A stretch of DNA of 64,000 nucleotides from Thioalkalivibrio versutus (lineage in GTDB: Bacteria; Pseudomonadota; Gammaproteobacteria; Ectothiorhodospirales; Ectothiorhodospiraceae), in assembly GCF_001999325.1 (NCBI RefSeq), contig NZ_MVAR01000018.1, positions 1 to 64,000 of the forward strand, given 5' to 3'. The translations under genes were made by a program, and so were the position numbers. The notes below the pieces were generated by a model. It searched no databases. It was not told the origin of the DNA and saw only the letters and a list, made by a program, of their open reading frames with translations. Every line of letters starts with the position of its first letter. Position 1 is the first letter of the stretch. Positions 9,566 to 18,385 of the stretch are shown here, one piece after another.

Positions 9566-10407
9566 GCCCGACTCCGGTTGTGCAGCCGGGCCGCCAGCCG
9601 GAAGATGCGGCTGCGGACCTCGTCGCGGTTCTCCCCCAGCTGTTCCGGCGTCGCCGCGCGAAACCGTTGTTCCGCCGCTTGCAGGCGTCCCAGTTCGCCG
9701 CGCAGGCGCGCGGCCCCGGTGGCCGGGTCTTCCTGACTGACGACCTCGCGGAATGCGCGCGAGAGGATCACCCATTCGGAGCCGAGGCGGACATGCTCGC
9801 CCAGAATGGATTCCGCCGGGATCTCGCCTTTGCCCACGGCCCCGACGCCTCCAAACCCGAACGCGACGCCGGCCTCGCGGCACAGTGCCGCAGGGGCCTC
9901 GAGCATGCCGCCGGCCAGGGGTTCGAACAGGAAATCGAGCCCGGTGGCCAGGCTGAGGTCATTCAGGCCGATGTGAATCTGGTCGTCGGGCCCCAGCAGC
10001 GGCAGGTAGGAGGGGAGCCGGATCAGTGCCTGGGGTGTCTCGACCAGCAGAGCGACCGGCACTTGTCCGCCCACTGCGTCGAGGAAGAGCGCGACCTCGT
10101 CGATGTGGGTGAACATCGGCAGCATCAGCCGGTCGGCGCCGGCTTCGATCGCCTGGCGGACTTCGGAGGGCGTTTGCGATGCCGGGGGGTTGATGCGAAC
10201 CATCAATTCGGCGCTCGTCAACGCGCCGGCAATGCGGCGCACATCCTCGAGCGTGTGGCGCGCCTTGTGCGTGTCCATATGGCCCTGACGCTCGGCCTTC
10301 CCGCGGACTTCCATATCGACAAAGATGCGCGCGATCCCGGCTGCCTCAGCTTGTCGGGCGACGTTGGCGGAGGCGGTGATGAACATGTGTTTCAGGGTCG
10401 AGTTCAT
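9556..10407 (-). CDS. HpcH/HpaI aldolase/citrate lyase family protein
   Basis: A class II (metal-dependent) aldolase of the HpcH/HpaI family, which cleaves or forms C-C bonds using pyruvate- or keto-acid-type donors. The 283-residue protein has IFVDMEVRGK near residue 28, MVRINPP near 68, VETPQAL with the metal-ligand Glu near 122, and GLNDLSLATG with the metal-ligand Asp near 145. It overlaps the upstream sugar-transferase gene by 4 nt (ATGA) and the downstream dehydrogenase by 10 nt. Such an aldolase is not a standard polysaccharide gene. In this tight operon it may make or degrade a small acid that decorates the polymer. The specific reaction cannot be read from sequence. Confidence 0.82.
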   Translation of the reverse strand: MNSTLKHMFITASANVARQAEAAGIARIFVDMEVRGKAERQGHMDTHKARHTLEDVRRIAGALTSAELMVRINPPASQTPSEVRQAIEAGADRLMLPMFTHIDEVALFLDAVGGQVPVALLVETPQALIRLPSYLPLLGPDDQIHIGLNDLSLATGLDFLFEPLAGGMLEAPAALCREAGVAFGFGGVGAVGKGEIPAESILGEHVRLGSEWVILSRAFREVVSQEDPATGAARLRGELGRLQAAEQRFRAATPEQLGENRDEVRSRIFRLAARLHNRSRACA

Positions 10408-11054
10408 TTCGTGTCCCCTTGCTGTCGGTTACGCAACGAATCGCGATAGGTACGCCAGTTGATGCCGGCCTCGCCGTACACCCCCTGGCCGGTCAGGACT
10501 ACGTAAATGGTCCGCAGGATTAATCCCAGGTCATACAGCAGGTGATGCTGCGCGGCGTACTCGGTATCGGCCTCGAGCTGCTGGATCCAGCCCAGGGTGC
10601 GGCGACCGCGGACCTGGGCCAGGCCGGTCAGGCCGGGCCGCACGGAAAAACGGGAGGCGTAGGAAGGCGGGACGACCTCCACCTGCTCCGGCAGGATGGG
10701 GCGGGGGCCGACCACGCTCATGTCGCCACGCAGGATGTTCCAGAGCTGTGGCAGTTCATCGAGACTGCTGGCGCGCAGCAGCCGGCCTGCACGCGTGATG
10801 CGCGGATCGATCCCGGTACTGACGACCTGCTCGTGGTGCTGGTCGATGGTGTCCGGGTCGCGATCCACCATGGTGCGGAACTTGAGCACCCGGAAAGGCT
10901 GGCCATGGAGGCCAATACGTCGCTGGCGGAACAGGACCGGGCCCGGGCTGTCGAGGCGGATTGCCGCGGCGATCAGAAACAGGACCGGTGCCAGCAGGAT
11001 CAGGGCCCCCATGCTGGACAGGACGTCGAACAGTCGTTTGAGAGTCGCGTTCAT
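10404..11054 (-). CDS. Bacterial sugar transferase (PglC/WcaJ C-domain type phosphoglycosyltransferase)
   Basis: Transfers the first sugar phosphate from a nucleotide sugar to undecaprenyl phosphate at the inner membrane, starting the repeat unit. The 216-residue protein is the minimal monotopic form. It has one N-terminal membrane segment (about residues 12-32), then LDSPGPVLFRQRRIG near residue 34, LKFRTM near 57, the catalytic SSLDELPQLWNILRGDMSVVGPRP block near 95-118 with the essential Asp-Glu, and RPGLTGLAQV near 138. Its small size is like Campylobacter PglC rather than full WcaJ. The start overlaps the upstream glycosyltransferase by 4 nt. Confidence 0.93.
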   Translation of the reverse strand: MNATLKRLFDVLSSMGALILLAPVLFLIAAAIRLDSPGPVLFRQRRIGLHGQPFRVLKFRTMVDRDPDTIDQHHEQVVSTGIDPRITRAGRLLRASSLDELPQLWNILRGDMSVVGPRPILPEQVEVVPPSYASRFSVRPGLTGLAQVRGRRTLGWIQQLEADTEYAAQHHLLYDLGLILRTIYVVLTGQGVYGEAGINWRTYRDSLRNRQQGDTK

Positions 11055-12265
11055 GTGAGCTCCATGGACCGAAGAATCACGCGATTGACCTGTCCAACCT
11101 CGTATTTCGCTTCCACCCGCTCACGCGAGGCCCCGGCCATCTGGGGTAACAGTTCCGGCTGATCCAGAAACCGTTGCATGGCCTCGGCCAGGGGCGCAGT
11201 GGTTCGGGACGGGACGAGAAAGCCGTTCTCGCCATCCAGGACGGTTTCACGGCAGCCAGGGGCATCCGTGGTGATGATCGGGCGCCCCACGCTCATCGCC
11301 TCCAGCACCGAGCGGGGCGTGCCTTCTCGGTAGGAGGGCAGGACGAAGACCGAGGCCTTCTCGAGCCAGGGCCGAACATCGGTAACGCCGCCTGCGAACT
11401 CGACGATGCCCTCGCGCTTCCAGGCCTCGACCTGCTCTGCCGGGATCGAGTGGGGCAGGTCCGGGTTGTGGGGACCGACGACGACGAACCGGGCGCTGGG
11501 GGATTGCTGGTGGACCTGGCGCGCCGCCTCCACGAATTCGAGGATGCCCTTTTCGGTCAACAGGCGACCGACAAACAGGAACAGTGGGTCGCCCTCGGGC
11601 AGGGGCTGCCGCGCGAAGCGCTCCACATCCACGCCGGATCCGTTGATGCGGACCACCCGTTGGGTGTCGGGCAAAACCCCGCGGTCGAGGAAATCCTGCA
11701 GGTCATCCGGATTCTGGAAGAACACGCGATCGCAACGAGCGAGTGCCGTTCGGTACAGACGCGAACTGATGGTCCGCAACACCCGTGTCCGCCAGGACTC
11801 GGTCGTGAAGGCATGCCCCAGGCCGGTGATCATGGCGTATACCCGCGGAACGCCGGCCCAGTGTGCAGCCAGGGAGCCGTACACGACGGGCTTGACGGTG
11901 TAGCTGAACACCGCCTCCGGGCGCAGCCGCCGAATCAGCCGCGCCAGGGACATTGTGGTCCGTAGGTCTTCGACCGGGTTGACTCCGGTCCGGCCCAGGT
12001 CGAAGGGGTAGATCGGGATACCCAGGTCCTCGACCTCGGGTAGATAGTCCTTGCGCGGGACTGCCGCGGCCACGCCATGCCCTCGCGCCTGAATCTCGCG
12101 GATCAGATCACCGCGGTTGGCGATCAGCGAGCGGGCGTTGGCGGCCACGATCAGCAGATCGACGCTGCAGCGTTCGCGTACCGCGCCTTGACGGGTGGTC
12201 TCGGCAGCACTGGAGGTGTTGCCGCGCAGGGGCGATACGATTCGGCGATGCTCGGTTTCCTGCAT
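11051..12265 (-). CDS. Glycosyltransferase family 4
   Basis: A GT-B fold glycosyltransferase expected to add a sugar to the lipid-linked repeat unit in the cytoplasm. The 404-residue product has an N-terminal acceptor domain and a C-terminal donor domain with LFVGRLLTEKGILEFVEA near residue 210 and the family signature PSYREGTPRSVLEAM near 310. In the latter, E-x7-E is the conserved nucleotide-sugar-binding motif. I chose the ATG at 12265 because AGGAG lies about 9 nt upstream. A 184-nt gap separates it from the preceding dehydrogenase gene, the longest gap in the operon. Linkage and sugar cannot be deduced. Confidence 0.88.
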   Translation of the reverse strand: MQETEHRRIVSPLRGNTSSAAETTRQGAVRERCSVDLLIVAANARSLIANRGDLIREIQARGHGVAAAVPRKDYLPEVEDLGIPIYPFDLGRTGVNPVEDLRTTMSLARLIRRLRPEAVFSYTVKPVVYGSLAAHWAGVPRVYAMITGLGHAFTTESWRTRVLRTISSRLYRTALARCDRVFFQNPDDLQDFLDRGVLPDTQRVVRINGSGVDVERFARQPLPEGDPLFLFVGRLLTEKGILEFVEAARQVHQQSPSARFVVVGPHNPDLPHSIPAEQVEAWKREGIVEFAGGVTDVRPWLEKASVFVLPSYREGTPRSVLEAMSVGRPIITTDAPGCRETVLDGENGFLVPSRTTAPLAEAMQRFLDQPELLPQMAGASRERVEAKYEVGQVNRVILRSMELT

Positions 12266-12371
12266 GCGTTGCGCTCCTGTCTCGAGGGTGCTTCGCCCCC
12301 CTCCGGGGTGGCGGCGTTCAGGCACCTCGTAAGTCCGTGTGCATGAGGGCAAAAGGTAAACAAGACAATGG

Positions 12372-12399
12372 TTTATCGCCATCTTTCCGGGGGCTCAAA
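12372..12399 (-). promoter_or_regulatory. Possible internal promoter in the polysaccharide operon
   Basis: On the minus strand, TTTGAG and GATAAA are separated by 16 bp, about 107 nt before the glycosyltransferase start. They lie in an AT-rich 184-nt gap of an otherwise overlapping operon. The match to consensus is moderate. Confidence 0.3.
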
Positions 12400-12449
12400 G
12401 TGTGCGAGACACCCCGAAAAGACAGCGCGAACCAAGAGGGATTGAGCGT

Positions 12450-13739
12450 TTATAGACGCAGGTCACTCGCCTCCGGCGGGAGCACGGATTTGACGTCGAA
12501 GATCACCGCGCGCTCGCGTGCGAACTTCTGTACGCCCTGCGGGCCCAGTTCCACGAACTCCCAGTGCGGGACGGCGAGGACGATTGCATCGTAACGAGAC
12601 GGCTCCGGGGTATCGGACAGGAGGTCCAGGCCGTACTCGTGATGGGCCTCGGCTGCGTCCACCCAGGGGTCCCAGATGTCGACGTTGGCGTTATAACCGT
12701 GCAGGTCATGGACGATGTCCACCACGCGCGTGTTGCGCAGATCCGGACAGTTCTCCTTGAAGGCGAGACCCATGATCAGGATGCGCGAACCCACGACCGG
12801 GAACCCCTTGCGGATCATTGCCTTGATGGTGCGGTCCGCGATATGCCCCCCCATGCCGTCGTTGGTGCGGCGTCCGGCGAGGATCATCTCCGGGTGGTAG
12901 TCGACGGCCTGCGCCTTGTGCGTCAGGTAGTACGGATCTACGCCAATGCAATGCCCGCCCACCAGGCCGGGCCGGAACGGCAGGAAATTCCACTTGGTCC
13001 CGGCCGCGGCCAGTACCGCCTCGGTATCCAGGTCCAGGCGCTCGAACAGCATGGCGAGTTCGTTGATCAGCCCGATATTCACGTCGCGCTGGGTGTTCTC
13101 GATGACCTTGGCCGCCTCGGCGACACGGATGCTGGCCGCCGGATGGGTGCCTGCGCGGATGATGCGGGTGTAGAGCGCGTTGACGAAGGCGGCGACCTCG
13201 GGGGTGGAGCCGGAGGTGACCTTGACGATGTCGGGGATACGGTGTTCCTTGTCGCCGGGGTTGACCCGTTCCGGGCTGTAGCCGAGGAAGAAATCCCGAT
13301 TGAGCTCCAGCCCCGACTCGGCAGCCAGCACGGGGGCGCAGTCCTCCTCCGTGGCTCCGGGGTAGACCGTGGACTCGTAGATCACCACGTCGCCCGGCTT
13401 CAGCACGCCCCCCACCGTGTGGCTGGCGGCCAGTAGCGGGCCCAGATCGGGGCAGCGATGCGCATCAATCGGGGTCGGCACCGTCACGATGAACACATTG
13501 CATTCCCGCAGCCGCTCCCTGTCTGCGGTCAGCTCCAGATGTTCGGCGCCGGCGAGTTCCTCGCGCGAGACTTCGCGCGTGCGGTCATGCCCCCCACGCA
13601 GTTCCTCGACCCGACCCGTATCGATGTCGAAGCCCAGCGTGGGCAGGACCCGTCCGAACTCGGCCGCCAGAGGCAGGCCGACATAACCCAGACCAATAAT
13701 GGCCAGACGCGGGGCGTCCGGTGCCGCAAATTCCGCCAT
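12450..13739 (-). CDS. UDP-N-acetylhexosamine dehydrogenase (WbpO/TviB type)
   Basis: An NAD-dependent dehydrogenase that oxidises C6 of a UDP-N-acetylhexosamine twice to the uronic acid, a precursor of acidic polysaccharides. The 429-residue protein has IIGLGYVGLPLA near residue 14, VTVPTP near 85, YESTVYPG near 120, the region around GTKWNFLPFRPGLVGGHCIGVDPYYLTHKA (residues about 248-277) with the catalytic Cys, and LGLAFKEN-like MGLAFKENCPDLRNTR near 325. Overall it is closer to the WbpO/TviB branch than to UDP-glucose dehydrogenase. The ATG at 13739 follows AGGAG. GalNAc versus GlcNAc preference is not readable. Confidence 0.88.
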   Translation of the reverse strand: MAEFAAPDAPRLAIIGLGYVGLPLAAEFGRVLPTLGFDIDTGRVEELRGGHDRTREVSREELAGAEHLELTADRERLRECNVFIVTVPTPIDAHRCPDLGPLLAASHTVGGVLKPGDVVIYESTVYPGATEEDCAPVLAAESGLELNRDFFLGYSPERVNPGDKEHRIPDIVKVTSGSTPEVAAFVNALYTRIIRAGTHPAASIRVAEAAKVIENTQRDVNIGLINELAMLFERLDLDTEAVLAAAGTKWNFLPFRPGLVGGHCIGVDPYYLTHKAQAVDYHPEMILAGRRTNDGMGGHIADRTIKAMIRKGFPVVGSRILIMGLAFKENCPDLRNTRVVDIVHDLHGYNANVDIWDPWVDAAEAHHEYGLDLLSDTPEPSRYDAIVLAVPHWEFVELGPQGVQKFARERAVIFDVKSVLPPEASDLRL

Positions 13740-13811
13740 CTTTCAATCTCCTGTGTGAATGTGCGTAGGGGCCCCGGGAGTGGGGCGGGTGCGCGTGGGG
13801 TGCGCGGCAAA

Positions 13812-15158
13812 TCAGGGCGAGGCACGCCGCGGGTGCGGCAGGCTTGTATCGGAAGATTCGGGTGGATCGGTGACATTGTCGGTCGTCGCTGCACGCCTCC
13901 CGGTGAGCCGTTGCAGGCGTTCCCAGCGCCATACGCGGCGGCCGGCCAGGCCCGCGGCCAGGGCAATCAGAATTCCGAGGAATTTCGCGCGGTGGCGGGC
14001 GGCGGTACCGAAGTTGCTGGTGCCCCAGGCGAAAATGATCGTGAGCACGACGAACATCACCACCAGCAGTCGGAAGTCCTTGCGTTGCCACCAGTGGTGG
14101 CGATAAACCGCCAGCAGCAGCACCAGGGACAAGTAGAACAAGCCCTCCAGCATGCCGATCAGGTGAACCGGGGAGCGCACCTCCCACAGCGGGGGGCCGA
14201 ACAGCAGATAGCCCATGCGGACCGGCGTCAGGACCAGCGCCTGAAGATCATTGGAGGGAATGAGAAAAGACGGATAGGCGGCGCCGCCACGCGCGCTGCG
14301 CTCGGCCCGCTGGTCCAGGGTCTCGGTCTGCTCCATGACATCGCCTAGCTGACCAATGGAGGAGAAACGCATGTCGTCCATCACCAGGAAGCCCAGGACA
14401 CCGGCCGCGCCGAGCAGGATGCCGCCGAACAGCAGGCCTGGGCGCATGCGGCCCAGGTCCGAGGCGCGCAGAAACTCCTTGATCGACCAGCCGACCAGCA
14501 CGACCGCAATGCCGGCGATCGCAAACACCGCGGCGCCATGCACGATCGCCGAGGCCAGCAAGACCCCCACCGCCGCCACCAGAAAAACGCTGCGCTGGCT
14601 TTGCACCCAGCGCACCAGCCAGAGCACCCCGAGCAGGAAGAAGGCGGTGAACCAGACCTCGCGCAACGGCACGGCGGCGTTCACGATCAGGATGGGGAAC
14701 AGCGCGGCGATCCAGGCGGCGCGCACCGCCGCCTGGCGGTCCCAGAGCTGTTCGGCGATGCGCGCGATCAGGTAGACCGTCAGCATGCCCAGGGCGATAT
14801 TCACGGCCTGGAAGGCGAGGGGCGCGCGGTCGACGCAGGCATAGATGTTCGCGATCAGCCAGCTGTGCAGGTAGGAACTGCCCATGCTGAAGTGATCCCC
14901 GAGATTGCCGCAGCCGCTTTGGGCCCAGAACCAGGCGCGGCGTTCGAAGCTGATCGCATCGGCGCCGCCCTGGGGCAACGGGAACAGGAAACGCTGCACC
15001 AGGGCGGCGCCGATGCGGGCAAGGAGGGCCGCCAGCAGTGGCCACAGATAGCCCTCCCGGGTGCGGCCCGTCCACAGCACGGCGACCAGCACGATGATCA
15101 GGAAGCTGCCCGACAGAAGCAGTTCCATGAAGGTGAACGGGATCGCGGTATAGCTCAT
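13812..15158 (-). CDS. Polytopic membrane protein, candidate polysaccharide polymerase (Wzy-like)
   Basis: A 448-residue protein with about ten predicted membrane segments and a periplasmic-sized loop (about residues 275-310) between the later segments. No motif assigns a family with certainty. By position, in an operon with an initiating sugar transferase, glycosyltransferases and an exporter but no other polymerase candidate, it could be the Wzy-type polymerase. A membrane glycosyltransferase is the alternative (an early FERRAWFWAQSGCGNLGDHF-type loop near residue 70 could be catalytic). Start and stop overlap its neighbour: the ATG at 15158 shares ATGA with the upstream glycosyltransferase stop. 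The C-terminal ~35 residues are charged and cytoplasmic. Confidence 0.65.
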   Translation of the reverse strand: MSYTAIPFTFMELLLSGSFLIIVLVAVLWTGRTREGYLWPLLAALLARIGAALVQRFLFPLPQGGADAISFERRAWFWAQSGCGNLGDHFSMGSSYLHSWLIANIYACVDRAPLAFQAVNIALGMLTVYLIARIAEQLWDRQAAVRAAWIAALFPILIVNAAVPLREVWFTAFFLLGVLWLVRWVQSQRSVFLVAAVGVLLASAIVHGAAVFAIAGIAVVLVGWSIKEFLRASDLGRMRPGLLFGGILLGAAGVLGFLVMDDMRFSSIGQLGDVMEQTETLDQRAERSARGGAAYPSFLIPSNDLQALVLTPVRMGYLLFGPPLWEVRSPVHLIGMLEGLFYLSLVLLLAVYRHHWWQRKDFRLLVVMFVVLTIIFAWGTSNFGTAARHRAKFLGILIALAAGLAGRRVWRWERLQRLTGRRAATTDNVTDPPESSDTSLPHPRRASP

Positions 15159-16291
15159 GGCGAGACGGACGCGGTGCCTGCCAGGGCATCCTGGAACAGG
15201 GCCTGATAGCGCGCGCTCACGGCATCGAGGGCGTAATGCGATTGCATGCGTGCACGAGCCTTGCCCCCGAGACCGCGCAGGCGTTCACGGCCCTGGCCAA
15301 CGGCGTAGCGAATGGCGTCGGCCAGGTCCGGCGGCTTTGGGCTTGCGGAGACAAAACCGGTCTCTCCGACCACGGTGGCTGCATCGCCGATGTCCGTGAC
15401 CACGGCGGGGACGCCGCAGGCCATTGCCTCGCCTACGACGTTGGGGAAGCCCTCGCCCCAGCGCGATGGCAGCACCAGCAAATCCAGGCCTGGATAGAGG
15501 GCCTCGGGTTCGGGGGTCGGAGGCAGCAGTGTTACGTGCCGGGCCATCCCGTGCTCGCGCATGGCCAGGGCCAGGGGATTGTCGTCTGCGGAGACCCCGG
15601 TGCCGACCATCACGCAGTGCACGTCCACCCCGGACTGGACCAGTTGCGCCAGGGCGGCCACCAGTCCGGCATGGTTCTTCATCGGATGGGCGCGGCCCAC
15701 CATGCCCAGCAACCAGGTTTCCGCACCAATGCCCAGCTGCGCGCGCAGGCCACGGGGCGCCTCGGGTTCGGGGCAGAAACGCCCCAGATCAAAGCCGTTG
15801 GGCAGCACCACGCGACCGCTGGACGCAAAACCCAGGGCCTCGTGCTGCGCGGCCGCGGCCGCACTGTTGTAGACGATGCGCGCCGGATGCCGCGACAGCC
15901 ACGCCCCGGTCCGGATCACCCAGCGGGTTCCGCGTTTCTCGTGTGCCAGGTCGTGCACCGAGTGGCGTACATTCCAGAACACCGGACCGCGGTGTCCAAG
16001 GCGCCGGGTGAGCGAGGCGGCAAGGTTGCCGTGGTACATCCAGCCCATGACGCCATCCGGCTGATAGGCGTCCAGTGTCCGGCGCAATGCCGCGATCCAT
16101 CCCACCGAGAGCGGGCTGCGCAGTCCTCCGGAATACACCGGGATGCCGTGCGCGCGGATGGTCCCGGCCATTACGCCGGGCTCCTTGAGTGCGAAGACCG
16201 CCCCGGTATCCGGCGCGGCCCGTAGCAGGTTCCCTAGCTGGCGTTCCGCTCCGCCCTGGCCGAGCCCATTGATCACATGCAGGATCTTCAC
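15155..16291 (-). CDS. Glycosyltransferase family 4 (GT-B)
   Basis: A 378-residue GT-B glycosyltransferase for repeat-unit assembly. It starts MKILHVINGLGQGGAERQL, the typical N-terminal glycine loop of GT4 enzymes. The C-terminal domain contains MVGRAHPMKNHAGLV near residue 190 and LPSRWGEGFPNVVGEAMACG near residue 275, with the E-x7-E signature. The start is GTG at 16291, supported by GGGAGA upstream and by a GTGA overlap with the stop of the preceding adenylate-forming gene. The donor and linkage are unknown. Confidence 0.88.
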   Translation of the reverse strand: MKILHVINGLGQGGAERQLGNLLRAAPDTGAVFALKEPGVMAGTIRAHGIPVYSGGLRSPLSVGWIAALRRTLDAYQPDGVMGWMYHGNLAASLTRRLGHRGPVFWNVRHSVHDLAHEKRGTRWVIRTGAWLSRHPARIVYNSAAAAAQHEALGFASSGRVVLPNGFDLGRFCPEPEAPRGLRAQLGIGAETWLLGMVGRAHPMKNHAGLVAALAQLVQSGVDVHCVMVGTGVSADDNPLALAMREHGMARHVTLLPPTPEPEALYPGLDLLVLPSRWGEGFPNVVGEAMACGVPAVVTDIGDAATVVGETGFVSASPKPPDLADAIRYAVGQGRERLRGLGGKARARMQSHYALDAVSARYQALFQDALAGTASVSP

Positions 16292-17625
16292 CGCCGATTC
16301 TCCCGCAATTCGCTGATGACATGCAGGTGCTTCCCGCTGGCCGAGGGCGGAATCGTGCCCACGCGTTCGATATCGAGTCGGGTGCTCGCGCCCAGTTGCT
16401 GGTGGATGGCGGGTTCCAGTCGCTCGCGCAGGGACTGCTCGCGCTCGCTGTCGGACCTGTTGTCTGCAGGGATCAGCCGCAGGCGGAGGTGATCCTCCGC
16501 GTGCTGTACCCACTGGTACTGCCCGATCCAGTCTTCCGGGTACAGAAGCTGGCGCAGCCAGCCGCCGAATACGACTGCACCGTTGGCGCCGCGTAGGTGA
16601 TCGGTCACGCGCCCCCATACACCCTCCAGCAGGGGCCACTCACGGCCACAGTCGCAGGTCTCCCTCGACCAGCTGGCCAGGTCGCCGATCGCGTAGCGCA
16701 GTAGGGGCATGCTGTGATTCGTGAGCGAGGTGACCACGACGCGACCCGGGGTGCCGGGGGGTGCCGGCCGGCCCTCGTCGTCGAGGATCTCGAGGAACTG
16801 TGTCAGGGGGTTCACGTGCAGGCCTCGGTGGCGTTCGCATTCGCAGGCCATGTCGCCCACCTCCCGCGAGCCGTAGCGGTTGAACACAGGGGCGGAGAAG
16901 GCCTCCTCGATGGTGTCGCGCATATCGGGAAAGAGGGTTCCGGCCGAACTCAGCACGCTGCCGATACCCTGAATGCGGATCCCCCGGCGCAGGGCGTGCC
17001 GGGCGAGTTCGTGGCCGCTCTCCGCGTAGACCTGGAGCTGCGCGGGCGGTGCCGCGCGCAGCTGCTCCAGGTGTGCATCCATCGTGGCCGGATCCATGCA
17101 GTAGGCGTTCAGAAGGGTGCGATTCTTCATCCGCTCGGCCAGTCGGCGCACGCCGCGCCCGGCGGTCAGGTCGCGTGAAGCGGCCCAGAGCACGGCCTTG
17201 CGGTGTCCCGGCCGGTAGCCGGTCCAGGCATCGAACAGGGCCTTGGTGGCGCGGCCCCAGCGGCGGTAGGCGGTGTCCTGGTAGAACGTTGCGGGCTCGC
17301 CGGTCGAACCGCCGGAGGTGTTGCGCCGCAGTCCGGGGCGTGGCCGCTCGGAACGCAGGCGCTCGCCTTCGCGGCGGATGGTGTGCTTGTCGAGAATGGG
17401 CAGTGACAGCAGGGCCGCAACCGGATCAGTCGCGATCACGTTCACCGGTGGCAACAGGTCGCGGTAGTACGGGACCTCGTCTCGCGCCTGCATCAAGAGA
17501 CGGGCCAGTCGTTCGGCCTGCAGGCGTTGCAGGGCAGGGAGTGAGAGCCGCTCGGCGCGGCGCAACGCGGCATATTCGCGCGGGCCGGACAGCCAGGGAA
17601 GGAGGGCACCAAAGGCGAGGGACAT
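16288..17625 (-). CDS. PaaK/CapK-like adenylate-forming enzyme
   Basis: A member of the phenylacetate-CoA ligase / coenzyme F390 synthetase-like branch of adenylate-forming enzymes, which activate a carboxylic acid as acyl-AMP. The 445-residue protein has the P-loop-like NTSGGSTGEPATFYQD near residue 100, SSAGTLFPDMR near 228, the NRYGSREVG block near 250 and RYAIGDLASW near 315. The cysteine pair CDCGR near residue 332 is also found in CapK-like proteins. Such proteins recur in capsule and exopolysaccharide loci but have no firmly established substrate. Here it lies between a QueC-like gene and a glycosyltransferase, so it probably activates an acid that is attached to the glycan. Confidence 0.82.
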   Translation of the reverse strand: MSLAFGALLPWLSGPREYAALRRAERLSLPALQRLQAERLARLLMQARDEVPYYRDLLPPVNVIATDPVAALLSLPILDKHTIRREGERLRSERPRPGLRRNTSGGSTGEPATFYQDTAYRRWGRATKALFDAWTGYRPGHRKAVLWAASRDLTAGRGVRRLAERMKNRTLLNAYCMDPATMDAHLEQLRAAPPAQLQVYAESGHELARHALRRGIRIQGIGSVLSSAGTLFPDMRDTIEEAFSAPVFNRYGSREVGDMACECERHRGLHVNPLTQFLEILDDEGRPAPPGTPGRVVVTSLTNHSMPLLRYAIGDLASWSRETCDCGREWPLLEGVWGRVTDHLRGANGAVVFGGWLRQLLYPEDWIGQYQWVQHAEDHLRLRLIPADNRSDSEREQSLRERLEPAIHQQLGASTRLDIERVGTIPPSASGKHLHVISELRENRR

Positions 17626-17637
17626 GGCGTTTGCGTC

Positions 17638-18357
17638 TCAGGCGCCGGCGGTGCGCATCAAGCGCAGGCTGGAGCGTGCCCGGCGTGCGAGCTCCAGGAG
17701 CGGCCCCAGGCGCGAATACTGGATTGCCCGGTTCGACTCGCGCGAGAAGCGGCAAGGCTGGCAGTGACCACAGGGCCGGCCCAGGATCGGCGAGTGGCAG
17801 AACCAGGATTGTTCGAGCAGGGGCAGGAAGCCCTTGGCCTCGGCATCGAACTTCATCGCCTCCTTGGTTACTGACAGCAGCGGGAAGCGGTAGTACTGGA
17901 ACAGCTCCCAGGCGAAGTCGTCCTCGCGAAAGCGGTAATCGCCGCACTGCGGATTGCGGAACAAGCGTTCCTGCAACTCGGTTCCGGCCTCGTGACCGGT
18001 CAGCGACAGTTCGAGGTCACGCAGGCCCTCCTGTGCGCACAGTCGTGCCAGCCAGTCGTACTGGGTACCCACATGCACCTCGCTGGCCAGGCGCTGATAA
18101 AGCGTGGTGATGTCCGGGCTCGCGAGGATGTCGTCGCGCAGGTAGACCCGGACCGGCGCGACCCGCCCGCGGGCTTCCGGGCGGGACTCCAGCCCTGCCC
18201 GGATGGTGGCCATGGCGCGCAGCTCGTGGACATAGGACTTGCGTCGCGGGTCCAGGACATAAATCGGTTGGACCCGGTGCTGGCGGTGCAGCGCCAGGTC
18301 CAGAAGGCGGTAGCTGGAGTCCCAGCCACCGGTCCACAGCAGTTTGATCGTGTGCAT
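17638..18357 (-). CDS. PP-loop ATPase, QueC (7-cyano-7-deazaguanine synthase)-like
   Basis: A 239-residue protein of the adenine-nucleotide alpha-hydrolase fold. The PP-loop is LLWTGGWDSSYR at residues 5-16 (Thr where many members have Ser). Near the C-terminus SWFCHSPILGRPCGHCQPC gives the four-Cys zinc motif C-x8-C-x2-C-x2-C, as in QueC. QueC adenylates a carboxylate and converts it to amide and nitrile. The gene sits inside a polysaccharide operon rather than with queuosine genes, which points to an ATP-dependent carboxylate activation of a glycan precursor. The ATG at 18357 has GAGG about 9 nt upstream. The physiological substrate is unknown. Confidence 0.75.
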   Translation of the reverse strand: MHTIKLLWTGGWDSSYRLLDLALHRQHRVQPIYVLDPRRKSYVHELRAMATIRAGLESRPEARGRVAPVRVYLRDDILASPDITTLYQRLASEVHVGTQYDWLARLCAQEGLRDLELSLTGHEAGTELQERLFRNPQCGDYRFREDDFAWELFQYYRFPLLSVTKEAMKFDAEAKGFLPLLEQSWFCHSPILGRPCGHCQPCRFSRESNRAIQYSRLGPLLELARRARSSLRLMRTAGA

Positions 18358-18385
18358 GACGTCCTCGTGATTGCGGCTGGCTGGG

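Noticed and set aside
17638-18357. Straight call as queC (queuosine biosynthesis)
   Set aside because: The PP-loop has Thr in place of the usual Ser, and the gene lies inside a polysaccharide operon without queD/queE, so only QueC-like is justified.
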